A DNA stretch of 64,000 nucleotides from Bryoerythrophyllum caledonicum. Taxonomy: Eukaryota > Streptophyta > Bryopsida > Pottiales > Pottiaceae. Each line of letters starts with the position of its first letter. Position 1 is the first letter of the stretch. Below the pieces are notes generated by a model, which saw nothing but the letters and a program-made list of their open reading frames with translations, searched no databases and was not told the origin of the DNA. Where the stretch lies: NCBI GenBank assembly GCA_963971425.1, contig OZ020517.1, forward strand, positions 5,706,501 to 5,770,500. The letters are read 5' to 3'. The position numbers and the translations under genes are program-made. Of the stretch, positions 12,706 through 29,343 are shown piece by piece.

Positions 12706-12959
12706 ATATCAATCCCAATGAATTCCCATAGTGTTCTTATATGTTTCCAAGTGTTTCCAAGTGCATGTCCCAAATGGTCCCACTCGTTCCCAAGTGTTTC
12801 CAACGTGTAATTTTATGGTTACAGAGTGCATGGATCGTGTCACATGGGGCCCACCACCTAACGTTGGGGTGCAAACGGGGGCTCCGTCTGCCTCCGTGAG
12901 CGTCTACTTGTCGTACATTAGGGTGACATTAAAATTGGCGTTTTGGCAACTCAAGGGAT

Positions 12960-13278
12960 AGTGACTTACACTGCTGCCAACTTTGACACCCTTCCGAGGG
13001 CTGAAAATTTGTTACTATACCATGAAATTTTTGGGACAACATCTCCTTTATGTCAGAAACATGCGTACTAGATTTCAAGTCCAGGAGATTTATACCAAAA
13101 AAAGTTATGCAGGATGTACCAACATGGGGTAGCTGTGAGAAAAGTTTCACGACTGCCAACTTTGACACCCTCCCAAGGGTTGAGGAAATTATTTTTTGCC
13201 CATGAAATTCTTGGAGTGAAAAGACCTCTATGTTTGGAAAATTCAAAGTCCAAAAGATCCATACAAAAAATAATATTG
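12960..13278 (-). repeat. left subterminal array of 179 bp units (two)
   Basis: The motif CTGCCAACTTTGACACCCT recurs with a spacing of 179 bases (GACAC at 12985 and 13164). It is the inverted counterpart of the array at 14880-15900. Confidence 0.8.
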
Positions 13279-13299
13279 CCATTAGAGACCACTTCTACA

Positions 13300-13983
13300 A
13301 AATCCTTAGGGGAACATCGTTTTTTGGGCATAAAGACAAGTTCTAACTTTTGTCCTTTGGCAAATACGTCCCATGATCATCGAAGAAGTTCGTCCACTTT
13401 TTTAAGTAGGAGCTATACAAGTTGAATAGCGCTCATATGCACTTTCGCAACCATGAATTTGCCGATTTCCAATTTCAAAAGTAGATTCATATGTCCAAAT
13501 ACTACGCTCCCACTCTTTTGCACTCCATCCACGGTACTTCTGAGCAAAAGCTAATCGCTTAGACATGTGACAAGGTGTCAAGAAAGATATTTTGACTACA
13601 ATTCGATTTAAAATGCTACTTTTATGTAAGACCCTTAGAATAGTACATCTACACACTTAAGTAGAACATGCATTGGTAATCTTTGAGACTGAGGAGCGAC
13701 GATGAGTTTTTAAGTAACGCATAGTACTATGAACATCTCTTTCACTAAGCTTTTTAGCGTGACTTCCACCACAAGGTTTGTGCTTGTAAGTTCCATCTTC
13801 TCTAAATGTTTTTACTAACCTTTGAAATGTTTTAACAGAAACTCCAGTACTAGCTATAATTTGAAATTGTATATTTCCTCCCACACTCAAACCTATGATG
13901 CAAGCACAAATTTCATCTGAAATTTCCATCATAGACTCTTTTTTATAATGCTGATACAATATTAAACTTTCATTAACAAGCAA
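13300..13983 (-). pseudogene. Tc1/mariner transposase, truncated
   Basis: The N-terminal part (13983-13657) carries a helix-turn-helix DNA-binding region (GVSVKTFQRLVKTFREDGTY) followed by basic residues. An in-frame TAA at 13657-13659 interrupts it, and the same frame continues to 13402 with RLAFAQKYRGWSAKEWERSI. The next block reads WTYESTFE, where Tc1 transposases have WxDESxF, so the first catalytic aspartate is Tyr. A further stop follows, then a degraded SSMIMG block, and the frame runs into the left inverted repeat. The second and third catalytic residues are absent. The protein cannot be active. Confidence 0.75.
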
Positions 13984-14879
13984 TCAGCATACACTCAATC
14001 CATATGTCCACTCAACCCATATACACATACATAAAAATCACTAGGCTCTAAATCACTTGGCCTGTATGCCCATTCTGAATTAATACTCATGCATCACAAT
14101 ATGACACTCTCTGCTCTCAATATCATCTCAACATTCAATCTATCACAAATCACATCACAAACCAGACACAACATTCCCTTTATATTGTATGCAATAGATA
14201 TTTAGAGGAGAAAACTCATCATACGTGTATAATGCACATTTCATGACCAAGTGGATTCTTCTACATGAAACAACTCTTCACTTCTACGTGTAGATGTTAT
14301 TGATCTTTTCGAGAAGCATTTATATTTGGTGGCTTAGGGCCTCTTTCTCCTGCAAACCAAGGTGAGAGGCCAAATTTTAAAAAGCCTAGTGAAGGTCCCT
14401 CACTTCAAATCCAAAGGATGGCCTTTGGTAGCCATGGCTTTTAGAAATAGTATAAAGTGAGGAGGGGCCATCGAGTGGACCAAATCATTTTTTAACATAA
14501 ATTTAAATATGGCATCATGTATCTTCATAGTTATATATATCTTATTTTTTCATAGTTATTTCAGAACGGCTTCTCTCATTTTCCGTTAGGCCCACTTCAA
14601 AGAGGTGGGTCGGACAAAAATTCTGGGGGACACAAAATTGAGGCACTTTTTCTGCCATGTAGGAAAAAAGTGCTCGCCACATCATTTTCTCATCCCTCCT
14701 CCTTTCAAGTTGATTTTTTCAGCATAAAGCCTAATTTGAGGGACCTCTCAATTTTGACCAATCACAACATTTGAGAATGCTTCAACTTGCGGCTTCTTGC
14801 CTTTGGATTTGCAACATAAAGAGGCCTTTTGTCACATGACTAAGTTCTATGAGGAAGCACGAGGTGTCAAAGATATTTT
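13984..14879. other. interior of the Tc1/mariner element, non-coding
   Basis: AT-rich sequence upstream of the transposase remnant. No gene or repeat border is visible. Confidence 0.5.
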
Positions 14880-15900
14880 GACATTTTCAATATGCCCTTC
14901 AAATTGTTTCTCATAGTTACATATGCTGGTTGGTATGGAATAACTTCTTTTGTATATATCTTTTGACTTTGAAATTGATCCCACATGTTACTGACATAGA
15001 GATGATCTTGTGCCAAAATCTCATTATGTATCAACAAAAACTCAATCCTAGGGAGGGTGTTGAAGTTGGAAGTAGTGATAAGCTTTCCCTTTTGTTTCTC
15101 ACAACAACACATATTGGTAGATTTGGAATATGTTTTTCTGTGTGGATCTTTTGGATTTGGAATTTTCCACAATTGTAATGAACGTAGAAGTGATTTCATG
15201 TCACATTGCATAAATTCATTTGAAACCTTTACATGAAGACTCGATCTCATCTTCGTCTTGAACTTTGAATTCCACTTGGGTTCTTTCATGTCCAAATATG
15301 CATGGGCAAATGATTTTTTTTTAATCCTTGAGAGAGTGTCAAAGTGGGCAGCTGTGAAACTTTTCTCACAACTAACCCCCATGTTAGTAGATTTTGAATA
15401 TCTTCTTTTGAATACATTTCCTGGCCTTGAAACTTTTCACACATGTTATCAACATAAAGGTGATTGTGTGCCAAAAATTTCATGTTGAAGTAACAAATTC
15501 TCAGCTCTAGCGAGAGTGTCAAAGTTGGAAGTAGTAAAATGGTTTTCCCCTTTGTTTCTCAAAATTACACATGTTGGTAGATTTGGAATATTATTTTTTG
15601 TATGGATCTTTTGGACTTTGAATTTTCCAAACATAGAGGTCTTTTCACTCCAAGAATTTCATGGGCAAAAATAATTTCCTCAACCCTTGGGAGGGTGTCA
15701 AAGTTGGCAGTTGTGAAACTTTTCTCACAGCTACCCCATGTTGGTACATCCTGCATAACTTTTTTTGGTATAAATCTCATGGACTTGAAATCTAGTACGC
15801 ATGTTTCTGACATAAAGGAGATGTTGTCCCAAAAATTTCATGGTATAGTAACAAATTTTCAGCCCTCGGAAGGGTGTCAAAGTTGGCAGCAGTGTAAGTC
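14880..15900 (+). repeat. right subterminal array of about 179 bp units (five to six)
   Basis: The block GTGTCAAAGTTGGCAG followed by TTTCTCACA...ATGTTGGTA recurs at 15336, 15516, 15695 and 15874, spaced 180, 179 and 179 bases. A more diverged unit lies at 15057 and a partial one near 14900. About 100 extra bases lie between the units at 15057 and 15336. Confidence 0.85.
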
Positions 15901-15942
15901 ACTATCCCTTGAGTTGCCAAAACGCCAATTTTAATGTCACTC

Positions 15943-16728
15943 TATTGTATTGTACATGATGGTTCTTGTCCTTCAATTTAGAACACATCTGGGAAGGATT
16001 ACGTTGACATTATGAGTGGGTAACAAACTACCGTAGGTGAACCTCTAGTTCGGCGTTTATTAATTAGAAAAATGCTTGCCGAATAAAGTGGAAAAATATT
16101 TAATGAAATTGCCAAAACTAGAGAAATTCTATATTTACAGACTGTGTCATGTTGGAAGACATCAAAGGGGAGTGGGGCTTGGAAAAGCCTTCCTTCAAGG
16201 TTGTGCATGCATGGAGGCTTTGATTTAGAACTCCAAGGTCTTGGATTTAAGCCCCACGGTCGTCAATTGTGCTAAATATTTTTTACTTTTACAATTTTTT
16301 AACCTTGATGAAGATTTTTTCCGTGAGCACAACTATCTATACTACTCAAAGAGGCAAATCATTGTAGACATAAGTTAGTAAAATATTCATCAAGAGTAAA
16401 ACGTTATAGCATTTATATATCAAAACATCATTTAAAGAGTAGTAGAGATGATTCATTTTTTCTGCGATTGTAAGAAAGTGCAATTATAATACAACTATGT
16501 ATTTGATGTTTTTATGTTATTTTATATACTATTTTATACTCTAATTACCTTATTGTCGTCCCATCATATCATTTTATGTAGTGTAAAAGTGATATTAATA
16601 AAATTAGAGTGTATATAGATACTCAAAGTATCTAGCATCTTTACAAAGTTCTAGGAGCTTCTCATGCGGGTAATCTCCACGCACACAAAAGTCGAAAGCA
16701 TTCCTATATTGATAATAACGTGCATCAT
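15943..16728. other. downstream flank of the thiolase gene; nothing recognised
   Basis: AT-rich intergenic DNA with no coding frame. The thiolase 3' UTR and poly(A) site should fall in the upper part, but no single signal stands out. Confidence 0.4.
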
Positions 16729-21141
<4,413 letters not shown>

Positions 21142-21768
21142 GTCGCTTCACTAGTTACGCTTCTCCTCTTGAATGAATTGGCGATGGTGGAGTGAGAGCT
21201 CGGTGGAGTGCCTGCTAACAAGTAGAATGAGGAGAGGCGAGGTCTGAGATTGGAAACAACTGATGGCGTGTGTACCGCAATTGGAAACAAGTTGTGCTTG
21301 CTTACGGTGCGGTCCACTACAACAACTTCAGTGGCATCATCATCCCTCCCCAATAGTAAAAGTAAAAGTAAAAGTAAAAGTGAAAGTGAAAGTGAAAGTA
21401 TATGTAAACGTAAACGTAAAAGCGAAAGTGAAAGTGAAAGTGATAACTCAGTCAGTGAAACCGTGGAAGTGACGAAATTGGAGTGTGAATGGGGCCTACA
21501 TGATAATTCTAGTCAAAAATATCAAAATTTATTTTTCTGGATTTTAATTACATATTCGAACTACATTCCGCGTGGGAAGGGTTATTTAGGTCCTTCGTAG
21601 TAGGGCTACCTTCCAAAGGGTTTGCTTGCACATGGAGGTTCATACATCCGTGCAAACTCCCTGTATCTAAGGAAACAAGATAAAATGAAATGATTTCACT
21701 CTAGGAAATAGAATATAGTTCCATCCTTTGACAAGTAGTCAAGGTTTTACAACAATAGAAAACTGTGT
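21142..21768. promoter_or_regulatory. thiolase upstream region with hexanucleotide array
   Basis: This is the presumed 5' UTR and promoter of the thiolase. At 21355-21442 there is a run of hexanucleotides (AAAAGT, then GAAAGT, TAAACG and GAAAGT variants). No TATA box could be assigned with confidence. Confidence 0.4.
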
Positions 21769-22699
21769 TTAACCCCTAAGGGACCAAACGGCCCCCGTGG
21801 TCATTTTGGATTTTAGGCGTGTACCTACAATTTGAAAAAAAATCCTTTAAAATTGAATTTTTTTTCAAGATAGGATCTGATAAGAGCTTCGTGGAGATAT
21901 TTTTTTATTTATTTTTGGATTTGTGGTTTGAAAGTTAGTACCACTTAGAGCCAAAAGTGGGACTCCGGGCACCTCCAAAAATTTTGACAAAAGTTTCTAT
22001 TGACATTGAGATTTTTCACACATATAAAGAATATTTAATTTTTTTAGAAATTTTCAAAAAAAAATCTTGTCTTTAGTGTAAAAAGGCATTTTATTTCAAG
22101 TCAAACATTTTCACACATTTTCGGGCAACGGGGGAAAAACAATTCATCTTTTCTACATAAAACCTAGATCTTCATATTTTTCACTTTTTATTTTTTCAAC
22201 AACAATATGTGGTGAAAACCTTCTTATTGACCGTTTGGATTATCATTTGAATACATACGTAGTTCACAAAAAAAATAAAACGTGAAATGGCAATTTTTGA
22301 ACCTCCACTCCTTGCACACTTGTTTTTAATATGCTACACACCTTTTTTACCTCTAAAAATTGGTGTGTGGGGAAATAACATCATGCTTAAGACAATGGTA
22401 AAAGATTTAGACCTTGTACAATGCAAATATTTGATACAAAGTGAAGTCAAAGTCTGCTGATCTACTCAACGCAGGGAAGAAAATGAACCATTGTTTTGAC
22501 TTCAAACACTAAAATCTATCAATCCGTGCGGTGGATTGCAACCAAACTCTGACGGCATGTTCATAATGAAGTCTATTTGAAGATCTTGCGGTTGAAAATT
22601 CGAAATTCACTTTAAAATGTGATTTTCATGTCTCTTTTTGGCAGTGACAGATTTGGACTGGTTTTCGAGTGAAAGTGGTCGTGGTCCTTTAGGGGTTAA
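21769..22699. mobile_element. TTAA-flanked TIR element, copy B (piggyBac-like)
   Basis: The 931 bp copy starts TTAA-CCCCTAAGGGACC and ends GGTCCTTTAGGGG-TTAA. Both ends match copy A. The interior motif CAACAATATGTGGTG followed by AACCTTCTT recurs in the copies near 53830 and, inverted, 54890. There is no transposase. Confidence 0.75.
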
Positions 22700-23076
22700 G
22701 CACCAAGCCACTTTACAAATAGCTATAGTGCATGTTCATGCATACTTTCCATACCTTCGTCATTATTGCAATGACTTGTAGATATTGAAGGTACACATGT
22801 TTATTTTCAAAAGAATTGTGAAGTACCAAGCAATTGCACAAATATTTTCTACCTCCAAGCTACTTCCAAACTACCTCTAATCTACCTCCACAATCCTTGT
22901 CATGGTTTCATCCACCATGTAGGATGCCATGTCATGTATTTCCTTACCACTATTTTTGGTGCAAATGCATCACTTCCTACCTCCATCCCACCAACCTAAA
23001 TAGCAGTTTACACCTCCAGGTGCAAACTGATCCAAAGACTCTTCATTTGCATTGGTTAGTATGGACCACTTCATAC
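22700..23076. other. intergenic, no gene seen
   Basis: Short stretch rich in CTACCTCC motifs. No coding frame or repeat borders are evident. Confidence 0.4.
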
Positions 23077-23299
23077 TAAGGTAGGACAACCGAAAATTGA
23101 CTAGCAATCCAATACGGCTCCTTTCTCTACCCTTCCTAGATTCTAGGTAGAAAATCTAGTCTTCCTTTACATGACTTATGCATTGAGCAATAAGTTTATA
23201 AGTAATGTGATGATCGGCTACACGTCCATTCTGAAATCTATGAAGATTTAGGTGGGAGCGGTATTGGGTAAGCAATAGGTTTTGTATTGTCCCACCTTA
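23077..23299. mobile_element. MITE family M1, copy a
   Basis: The 223 bp element runs from TAAGGTAGGACAACC to the inverted TTGTCCCACCTTA. It is flanked by TAC on both sides, a possible 3 bp target duplication. The interior has ACATGACTTATGCATTGA, shared with copy b at 55727. Confidence 0.75.
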
Positions 23300-26200
23300 T
23301 ACCAAAGGTTTAAAGGCCATTAAATTCTAGCGATAAGATTGCAAGAATGACCCAAGTTCAACCTCTTGGATCTTACATTAGAGGCAAAGTCCAAAGTCCG
23401 TCACCGTCCATTCTGCCTACATGGTAGTACTTTTGTAGAATTTTGGCTCCAAGACAATGGTCCCTTAAGTATATCTTAAATCTCCATTTTTAGTTGATTC
23501 AAACTTCCTTGGAGAAGTTGTCAATTTTTTAATAAAATGATCAAAACTTGACAAAATCGATCATTAGATGAAAGTGGCAAATTTTTTTGGGAATAAAGTA
23601 GGTTTGGTTTAAAGGATACAGTGGGATCCATTTATAAGTAGTGAGAAATTATTAAAATAATAGGTCCGAATCATAGGGGGCTTGGGCTTTGGCCTTTGAA
23701 CTTGGCTTGTAAGGCTTCACACTATGATTGACCAAAGGCTTCAATTTGTGTCAATTAATGTTTTTTTTTTCTTTCAATCTTAGACCACAAACTCTCACCT
23801 TTGTTTGGACTGAAATTTTGATGGTCGGCCTATGCACTTGGTCATAGTGTAAAGCGGCCTTAAGGTCATTGATACTCTTCTTCTGCAGACCAGCTTGTTT
23901 TCATGCAAGTTACCACCACCTTTCTATATTACATGTTGGATCATATTCAATACTCATTTGTCAGATAATTAATTTCTAGTCAAGAATCTTCATTCAGGAA
24001 CCAATTTTTTTTTAACAAATTTCAGTATGAAAACATATGACAGTCAAAAGGAGATTAAAAATACGATGAATTTCTTATTACAAAATCTTAATTGATTCAA
24101 ATATGTTTTTCTTAAATTTCAAAAAAAGTATACATACTCAATGTTTAAAAATGAATCCATTGCTGAAAGCCTTCATAAATCGCTATGATTAATTTTCTTC
24201 CTGTGAGAGTAGGAATTGTAAGAAATCTAATTACATAAACATAAAAAAAAAACTAAAAAAACTATTTGCTCAGATTCATGGACTTCAAACAACTTTACCA
24301 ACACTACCAGCTCATCATTACTAGATTGTTCACAAGGTGTAACTTGCTGACTTGTGTCATACTTTGGTTTTTAAAGATAATATTTTCGTTATAATTTAGT
24401 GTGGATATGTGCCAAACGTACAATAGTTCCTTCATTATTGACTGTCCAAAAAGAAACCCTCATGTCATTTGTGAAATCATGCACAAATGTATTCTATCAA
24501 TTATTTTGTAGTAGTACCATAATCATAGGATTGTCATCCATAAGACAAAGATTTATCAAATTATTTGAAAAAATAAGGTTCATTCTTTACCAAAAAGACA
24601 TTTATGTTTATTACATTTAGAAAATAATAAAATATCATCCCAAAAAATTCAAATTTCTCAGCAAATTAAAAAAACAAAAAAAAATTTGCTCAGATTCATG
24701 GCCATTTCATTTTTGCTGAGAAATATTTAAATATCATCCCAAAAAATTCAAATTTCTTTTCTTTTCTTTTCTTGACACATTTTAAAGGATTGAGACTATG
24801 TTTCACCAATAACACCCCAAAATTACCTCTCTAAAATGAGACGTTGCAAGCCCAATAGAAACAGTGTTTTAATCATTTCAACCGTAGGATCTTTAAGTAT
24901 GAAGACACTCAAAAAGAAATTCTATTCATTGACCGCGTGGATTGTAAGATACATGCATTTGAAGAGTGTAGTGTGGAATTTTTCTTTCTTGAGCGGACTG
25001 GGTTGGGTACTTTGCCTCAAGATAATATTTTTCCACTACACATTTACATAAATTGAATAATGTATGTTCTACCTTTTGTTAGGTCATTGCTTGCCAAAAA
25101 TTACAAGTAATGAAGGTGTTTAGGATAAGAAACATGGACTTGCAATGACTAGGGGAATAGAAAGTAGCCATTTATATTGAAAAGCAAATCTATCTTTTTA
25201 AATGAAAAAGTAAATGTTGGATTTACAATTGGAACGGTGGATAGAATCATTATACCTTCTTCTACTAGGAAAAAACATGTTTTTGTACAGAAGTAAAATC
25301 TTTACTTTCCATGTTTTGAAGGAAAAATATTGAGAATTGCCAAGAACTTTCCTTTAGAACTACACTCAACCCTCCTACAAGTTATAGTCAAATCTAGCAC
25401 AAGTGGATGGAGGTGGTAAGACTTTAGTAGAGGCTCAAAGTTAGTGATGGATTTAGTAAAGATTTGGTTACTTTAGCCCAAGTTTACTACTCCAAAAGTA
25501 CCACTCTACCCAATGGCGCTGCACTAAAAGCACCACATTACAAGTTTAGAGCATCGCCATCGGGACGCAACCCCTGGTGGCCCAAACCCGGTGCAGACTG
25601 CACCGGAGGTCATTAATAACCTTTTGCGTGCCCACCGCTGCCCAGTGGCAGCTGAGCCACACCAGGTAAATCCGCGGGAATAGAACTACACACAAGAAGC
25701 GGCGCTCTACAACACCCAGAAAGCGGCGCTCAGAAATTACCAATATATGGTCGAAAACTACCATAAATCCGCTGCAGTGAATGTAATTTGCAAGCTTATG
25801 TAGTGAAATACGCCATTAAGACGCCATCAATGAGGTCAATTCTGCCCAATTGCAGAAGACCGGGCTTGCAGCTCCGCCCGTTGCACTCCCACTAGCAGAG
25901 TGCACGGAGACCGGCTGGGAGGCCGCCTGACGACGCCGCTTGGTGAAGAGTGCGGCGCGGTGGGGCATTCCTCGGAACCTCCATCCCGGCATCAACCGGT
26001 GCCGAGTACGGGTGGCGATGCGCTTACCATTGCACAAAGCACTAGCTGCGCCACCCTATTCCATTGGGCGATTGGCCAAATCAAATAATGGACCCACAAC
26101 ATCTCCCGGAATCATGACATTGGATGACAGACTTTACCGAATAGACATGGCCATCATATAATTATGCAGGATCGGATCTGTGACATCAGCAAACAATCAA
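23300..26200. other. AT-rich intergenic DNA without genes
   Basis: No convincing exon. A phrase containing ATCATCCCAAAAAATTCAAA is duplicated at 24632 and 24733. The phrase TTTGCTCAGATTCATGG recurs at 24265 and 24686. Bases about 24800-25050 resemble the interior of the TTAA elements (ACCGTAGGATCTT, GACCGC-TGGATT-TAAGATA) and are probably a decayed copy. Bases 25550-26150 are more GC-rich, with short frames on both strands, none domain-like. Confidence 0.45.
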
Positions 26201-26493
26201 CCCTCCCGGACGGCCAGGGCAAATTGACTCCCTAGCTAGGGCTTATCCAAGGGGGCCACGAGGTGGTGGCCCAAACCTGGCCCCTATATTGTTTTTGGAT
26301 GGGGCCCTATTCATAGCAAAGAAGGGTCCTCTAGAGTAAACAATAGCAGTAGGCGTCAAATTTGTCAAAAAAATCCAAAAAAATCCTCTTGACCCCCCCA
26401 AATAAGCGGGTCAGAAAAATGACCACATGCAATTAAGATGGGGCCCACCACGAGTAAGTCCCAGCGAGGGGATCAATTTGCCCTGGCCCTCCC
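26201..26493. mobile_element. MITE-like element with about 36 bp inverted ends
   Basis: The left end contains GGCCAGGGCAAATTGA and, after a short gap, AGGGCTTA. The right end carries the inverted form TCAATTTGCCCTGGCC. The 290 bp between are non-coding. The outer borders and target duplication are not certain. Confidence 0.5.
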
Positions 26494-26687
26494 AAACATT
26501 CGTTGGGTCCTGAAGCTAAAAATGGAGTGTTGGATTTTTAGCATGGTTAGAAGCTAGTCGAGGTTACAATTAGTTGAGGTTATAGTTAGCTGAGGTTAGA
26601 AGTTGGTGGCATTATAAGTTATGAGAGGTATAACTTATGGAAAGGATGAGTCTACTAGCCTCAAAAGGTGCACTATTCAACTCTAAA

Positions 26688-26698
26688 GTAAGATTACT
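26688..26698. repeat. target duplication of the older LINE (GTAAGATTACT)
   Basis: The 11 bp GTAAGATTACT recurs at 47078-47088. The two copies bracket the minus-strand LINE. Confidence 0.8.
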
Positions 26699-27589
26699 TA
26701 AAAAAAGAACTCTGGTCCTTGAAGGGAGCCGGAGTGAATTAAGTGTCTGTTTGTTTCACCACTAAATCCATATCCACCGGATATAGGTTTAGTAGTATGG
26801 AACTACTCCCCACTCTCAGGGGTAGACACTATGTAACTGATAACCAAGGACCAACCAAAGCCACATGGCTTAGTTCCAAAAGCTGATTTGTAAGGTTAAG
26901 TGTGTGTTTTAGGGAGGTTTTAAAGGGATATCATTTAATTATGTGAGAGATTGGTTATTTTCAGTTTTTCATTTCTGTAGGAGAATGGACATCTCATGTT
27001 GGATAACAATGGTGTTAATTTTTGTAAATGTCTTTTTAATTGGATTAATGGGGATATTGAAAAGTCTTCATAGAGGGGATAAAGGTAGTAGCTCTAGCTC
27101 CAGCGGCAATGACAATAAGGGGGTCAATTTTCCATCCAAGAGCTGCAATGTCATTAATGAGTGGCTGATATTTATTAATTTTGTTTTCAATGGCTTATGG
27201 GAAAAATCTATCATTATTATATTTGAATTTGATAAATTGGATAGTAAGGTTTGTGTTTATGTGGTCCGGTGGAAGGTCTTTATTTGGTAGTCCTTTGTCA
27301 CATAGTATGTCTGATTTGAATTTGGCATTACAATGACATCTTTGGGTTCCACATGTGCATGGAAGTAGCCATCGCGGGACGGTGTTTTCTTGTTGACTAT
27401 TGTTGAAGGTTACGACATTCATAAGTATAAAGCACCAGGGATTGTTTGAGGATATTATTTGTTTGAGGATATTATTTGTTTGAGGATATTATTAGTTTTC
27501 GGATTTTCCATACCGCTTTATTGTGCCTTTTGACGATTAGGGAGTGGATGTGTTGGTTTTGACATTTGAGAAGTACGTATAGCCATGTG

Positions 27590-27691
27590 TCCGGGTCCAT
27601 GGTGGACTTGGTCTTAGTAGTGGAACGAACAGACACTTTATTCACGCCGGCCTCATCAGGGACCGGGGTTCTTCTTCTTCCGGGTCCATGG
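27590..27691 (+). mobile_element. 76 bp LINE 3'-end insertion with 13 bp target duplication
   Basis: TCCGGGTCCATGG occurs at 27590-27602 and again at 27679-27691. Between them lie 76 bases matching the 3' end of the LINE family in plus orientation and ending in a TTC-repeat tail. The minus-strand LINE frame is interrupted at this point (SMDP) and resumes as MDPDTWLYVLLKCQ. This is an extremely 5'-truncated copy of the family, inserted into the older LINE. Confidence 0.85.
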
Positions 27692-28919
27692 AGGTGCATA
27701 TTGGGCATGCTATGGATGGAAATTGTTCTATCCCAAAGAAGAGTTGTTTGCGGGCATTGCCCATATATTGTCCAGTACAAAATTTGACAAGGCTTATTTT
27801 TCCAGGCTTATTTTTCCTGTAATTTTGGATTTTTTCCAATAGTTTGTAGATAGTTAATTATCAATGTTGTTATAACCGGTCCATTTGTTAATATTAGAGA
27901 AGCTTTCTGAGATTAGATTGAGGTTGTTGATTAAATCTTGCAATTTTGAGATATTCATCCAAAAATCTAATGGGGCCTTTGTCTGGGGTGTCCTCCATAG
28001 AAGACCAACTTTCTCTTTGGAGGTAGTACGGGGTAGCATGGGCGTGTTTATGCGGATGTTTGGCATTTTTATGGGATTTACCTTGTCCTTCTTTAGCTAG
28101 TTTATTCGCTTGTTCGTTTCCTTCTATATTGACATGTGCTCTAACATGTATAATCTTTATGGATGTTTGTGATTTGTGTGTGATTTTGAAGCATTAGAAC
28201 CATAGGTGTCAGTATGGCTTGGTCGGGGTGGCTATTGTGGAGGGTAAGGTGTGTTATTTGTGTGTTTAATAGATACAATATGTTTATACAATCTGTAAAG
28301 ATGTGTGCAGGTTCAATGTCGTATTGTGTAGTGATAAATTGGAGGGTTTTTATGGAGGGCCATCATTTCTGCTTTGAGGATATTTTGAAGTCCATGTAGT
28401 CTTTTAGAGGTTTTTATTGCTTTGGTTGAGTTGTATATGCCATATCCAAATTTTTCTCTATGCCAATGTCTTGTGCTCACTTCTATTGGTTCTTTGAAGG
28501 AACCATCTGTACAATAGCATTATTTGGGGTCAAATTTTAATCGGTTATTGTCCAAGTATGTGGGGAGGGGAGACGATGAGGTGAGGTAGTTTTGTAGTGT
28601 ATTGACATATTTAAGTTTTGACCATTTTTTGTTGTGGTTTACCGGGGTTACGGAAGGTGTAGGTGGAGCTATTTTCGTGTATAGTTGGCATGTATTAAGA
28701 TTGTTTTTTTTAGACGTGAGTGTGCAAAATTGTTTAGTGGTGCCAATGTTATTATTTTGGTGGTGTATACATAGTATTTGTATTGTGGATGGCTCAAGTC
28801 TCGGTTTATTTCTTAGTTCAGGTGGTGGAGTGGGTTCTTTGTATGGTACCGAGTGTGCTTCAAATAATGCAATGATGTGAGAATCTGGAAATGGGCTCGA
28901 ATGTGGATCAAAGTTTTGG

Positions 28920-28931
28920 TACCAGTTATTA
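28920..28931. repeat. target duplication of the younger LINE (TACCAGTTATTA)
   Basis: The 12 bp TACCAGTTATTA recurs at 41738-41749 after the 3' tail. The older LINE's frame reads NNWYQ on one side and continues on the other. Confidence 0.9.
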
Positions 28932-29343
28932 GGTCCATGGCCGCTTGTCGAGGCAGAGAATGAGTAGTGACTAGCTCCGCAAAACCTAGTGAGGAGGGTT
29001 GTAGGTGTTAGACGCAAAACCGAAGTATAAGGCAATGAGAGTTGCTCGATCTCATTGCAAATCCCATTATGCACCTCGCTTTGCTGCTAAAACGATGTTT
29101 CTAGGATGTGTAGTGTTGGAAGGGATTGCAAGTTCTTGATCTTGTGTTGTAAGTTGGCATGAAATGCAATGATTTAGTGCTAGTATGGGAGAATAGATCT
29201 GAAGTGGGGACTCTGTGTTGGCCTAGATCTGGCCTAGATCTTGCACCCTTCACGTCAAACATACGCACATAGATCTAGATCCGGATACCGTACCACAACT
29301 AGAAGCACCACACCTACCTCCTCCTCATCTAGGGCACAAGCAC
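28932..29343 (+). promoter_or_regulatory. 5' leader of the younger LINE
   Basis: The element starts at GGTCCATGGCCGC directly after the target duplication. The 412 bases before the first long frame should contain the internal promoter. No core promoter motif can be assigned. Confidence 0.4.

Larger units (their letters stand above)
12921..15942. mobile_element. Tc1/mariner-type transposon with long inverted ends
   Basis: The outer ends are GGGTGACATTAAAATTGGCG on the left and the inverted equivalent on the right (one mismatch near the tip), each flanked by TA (12919-12920 and 15943-15944). TA duplication fits Tc1/mariner. The inverted repeats run about 355 bp (12921-13278 against 15589-15942). 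They contain 179 bp tandem units, and the array continues inward on the right side to about 14880. A broken transposase lies inside at 13300-13983. The 3022 bp copy is non-autonomous now. Confidence 0.8.

Noticed and set aside
14880-15900. regular repeats that might suggest a CRISPR-like array
   Set aside because: Units are 179 bp, contiguous and diverged, with no unique spacers. They are transposon subterminal repeats in a eukaryotic genome.
16236-16262. tRNA B-box-like sequence (GGATTTAAGCCCC)
   Set aside because: No A box at the right distance and no cloverleaf; not enough for a tRNA or SINE call.
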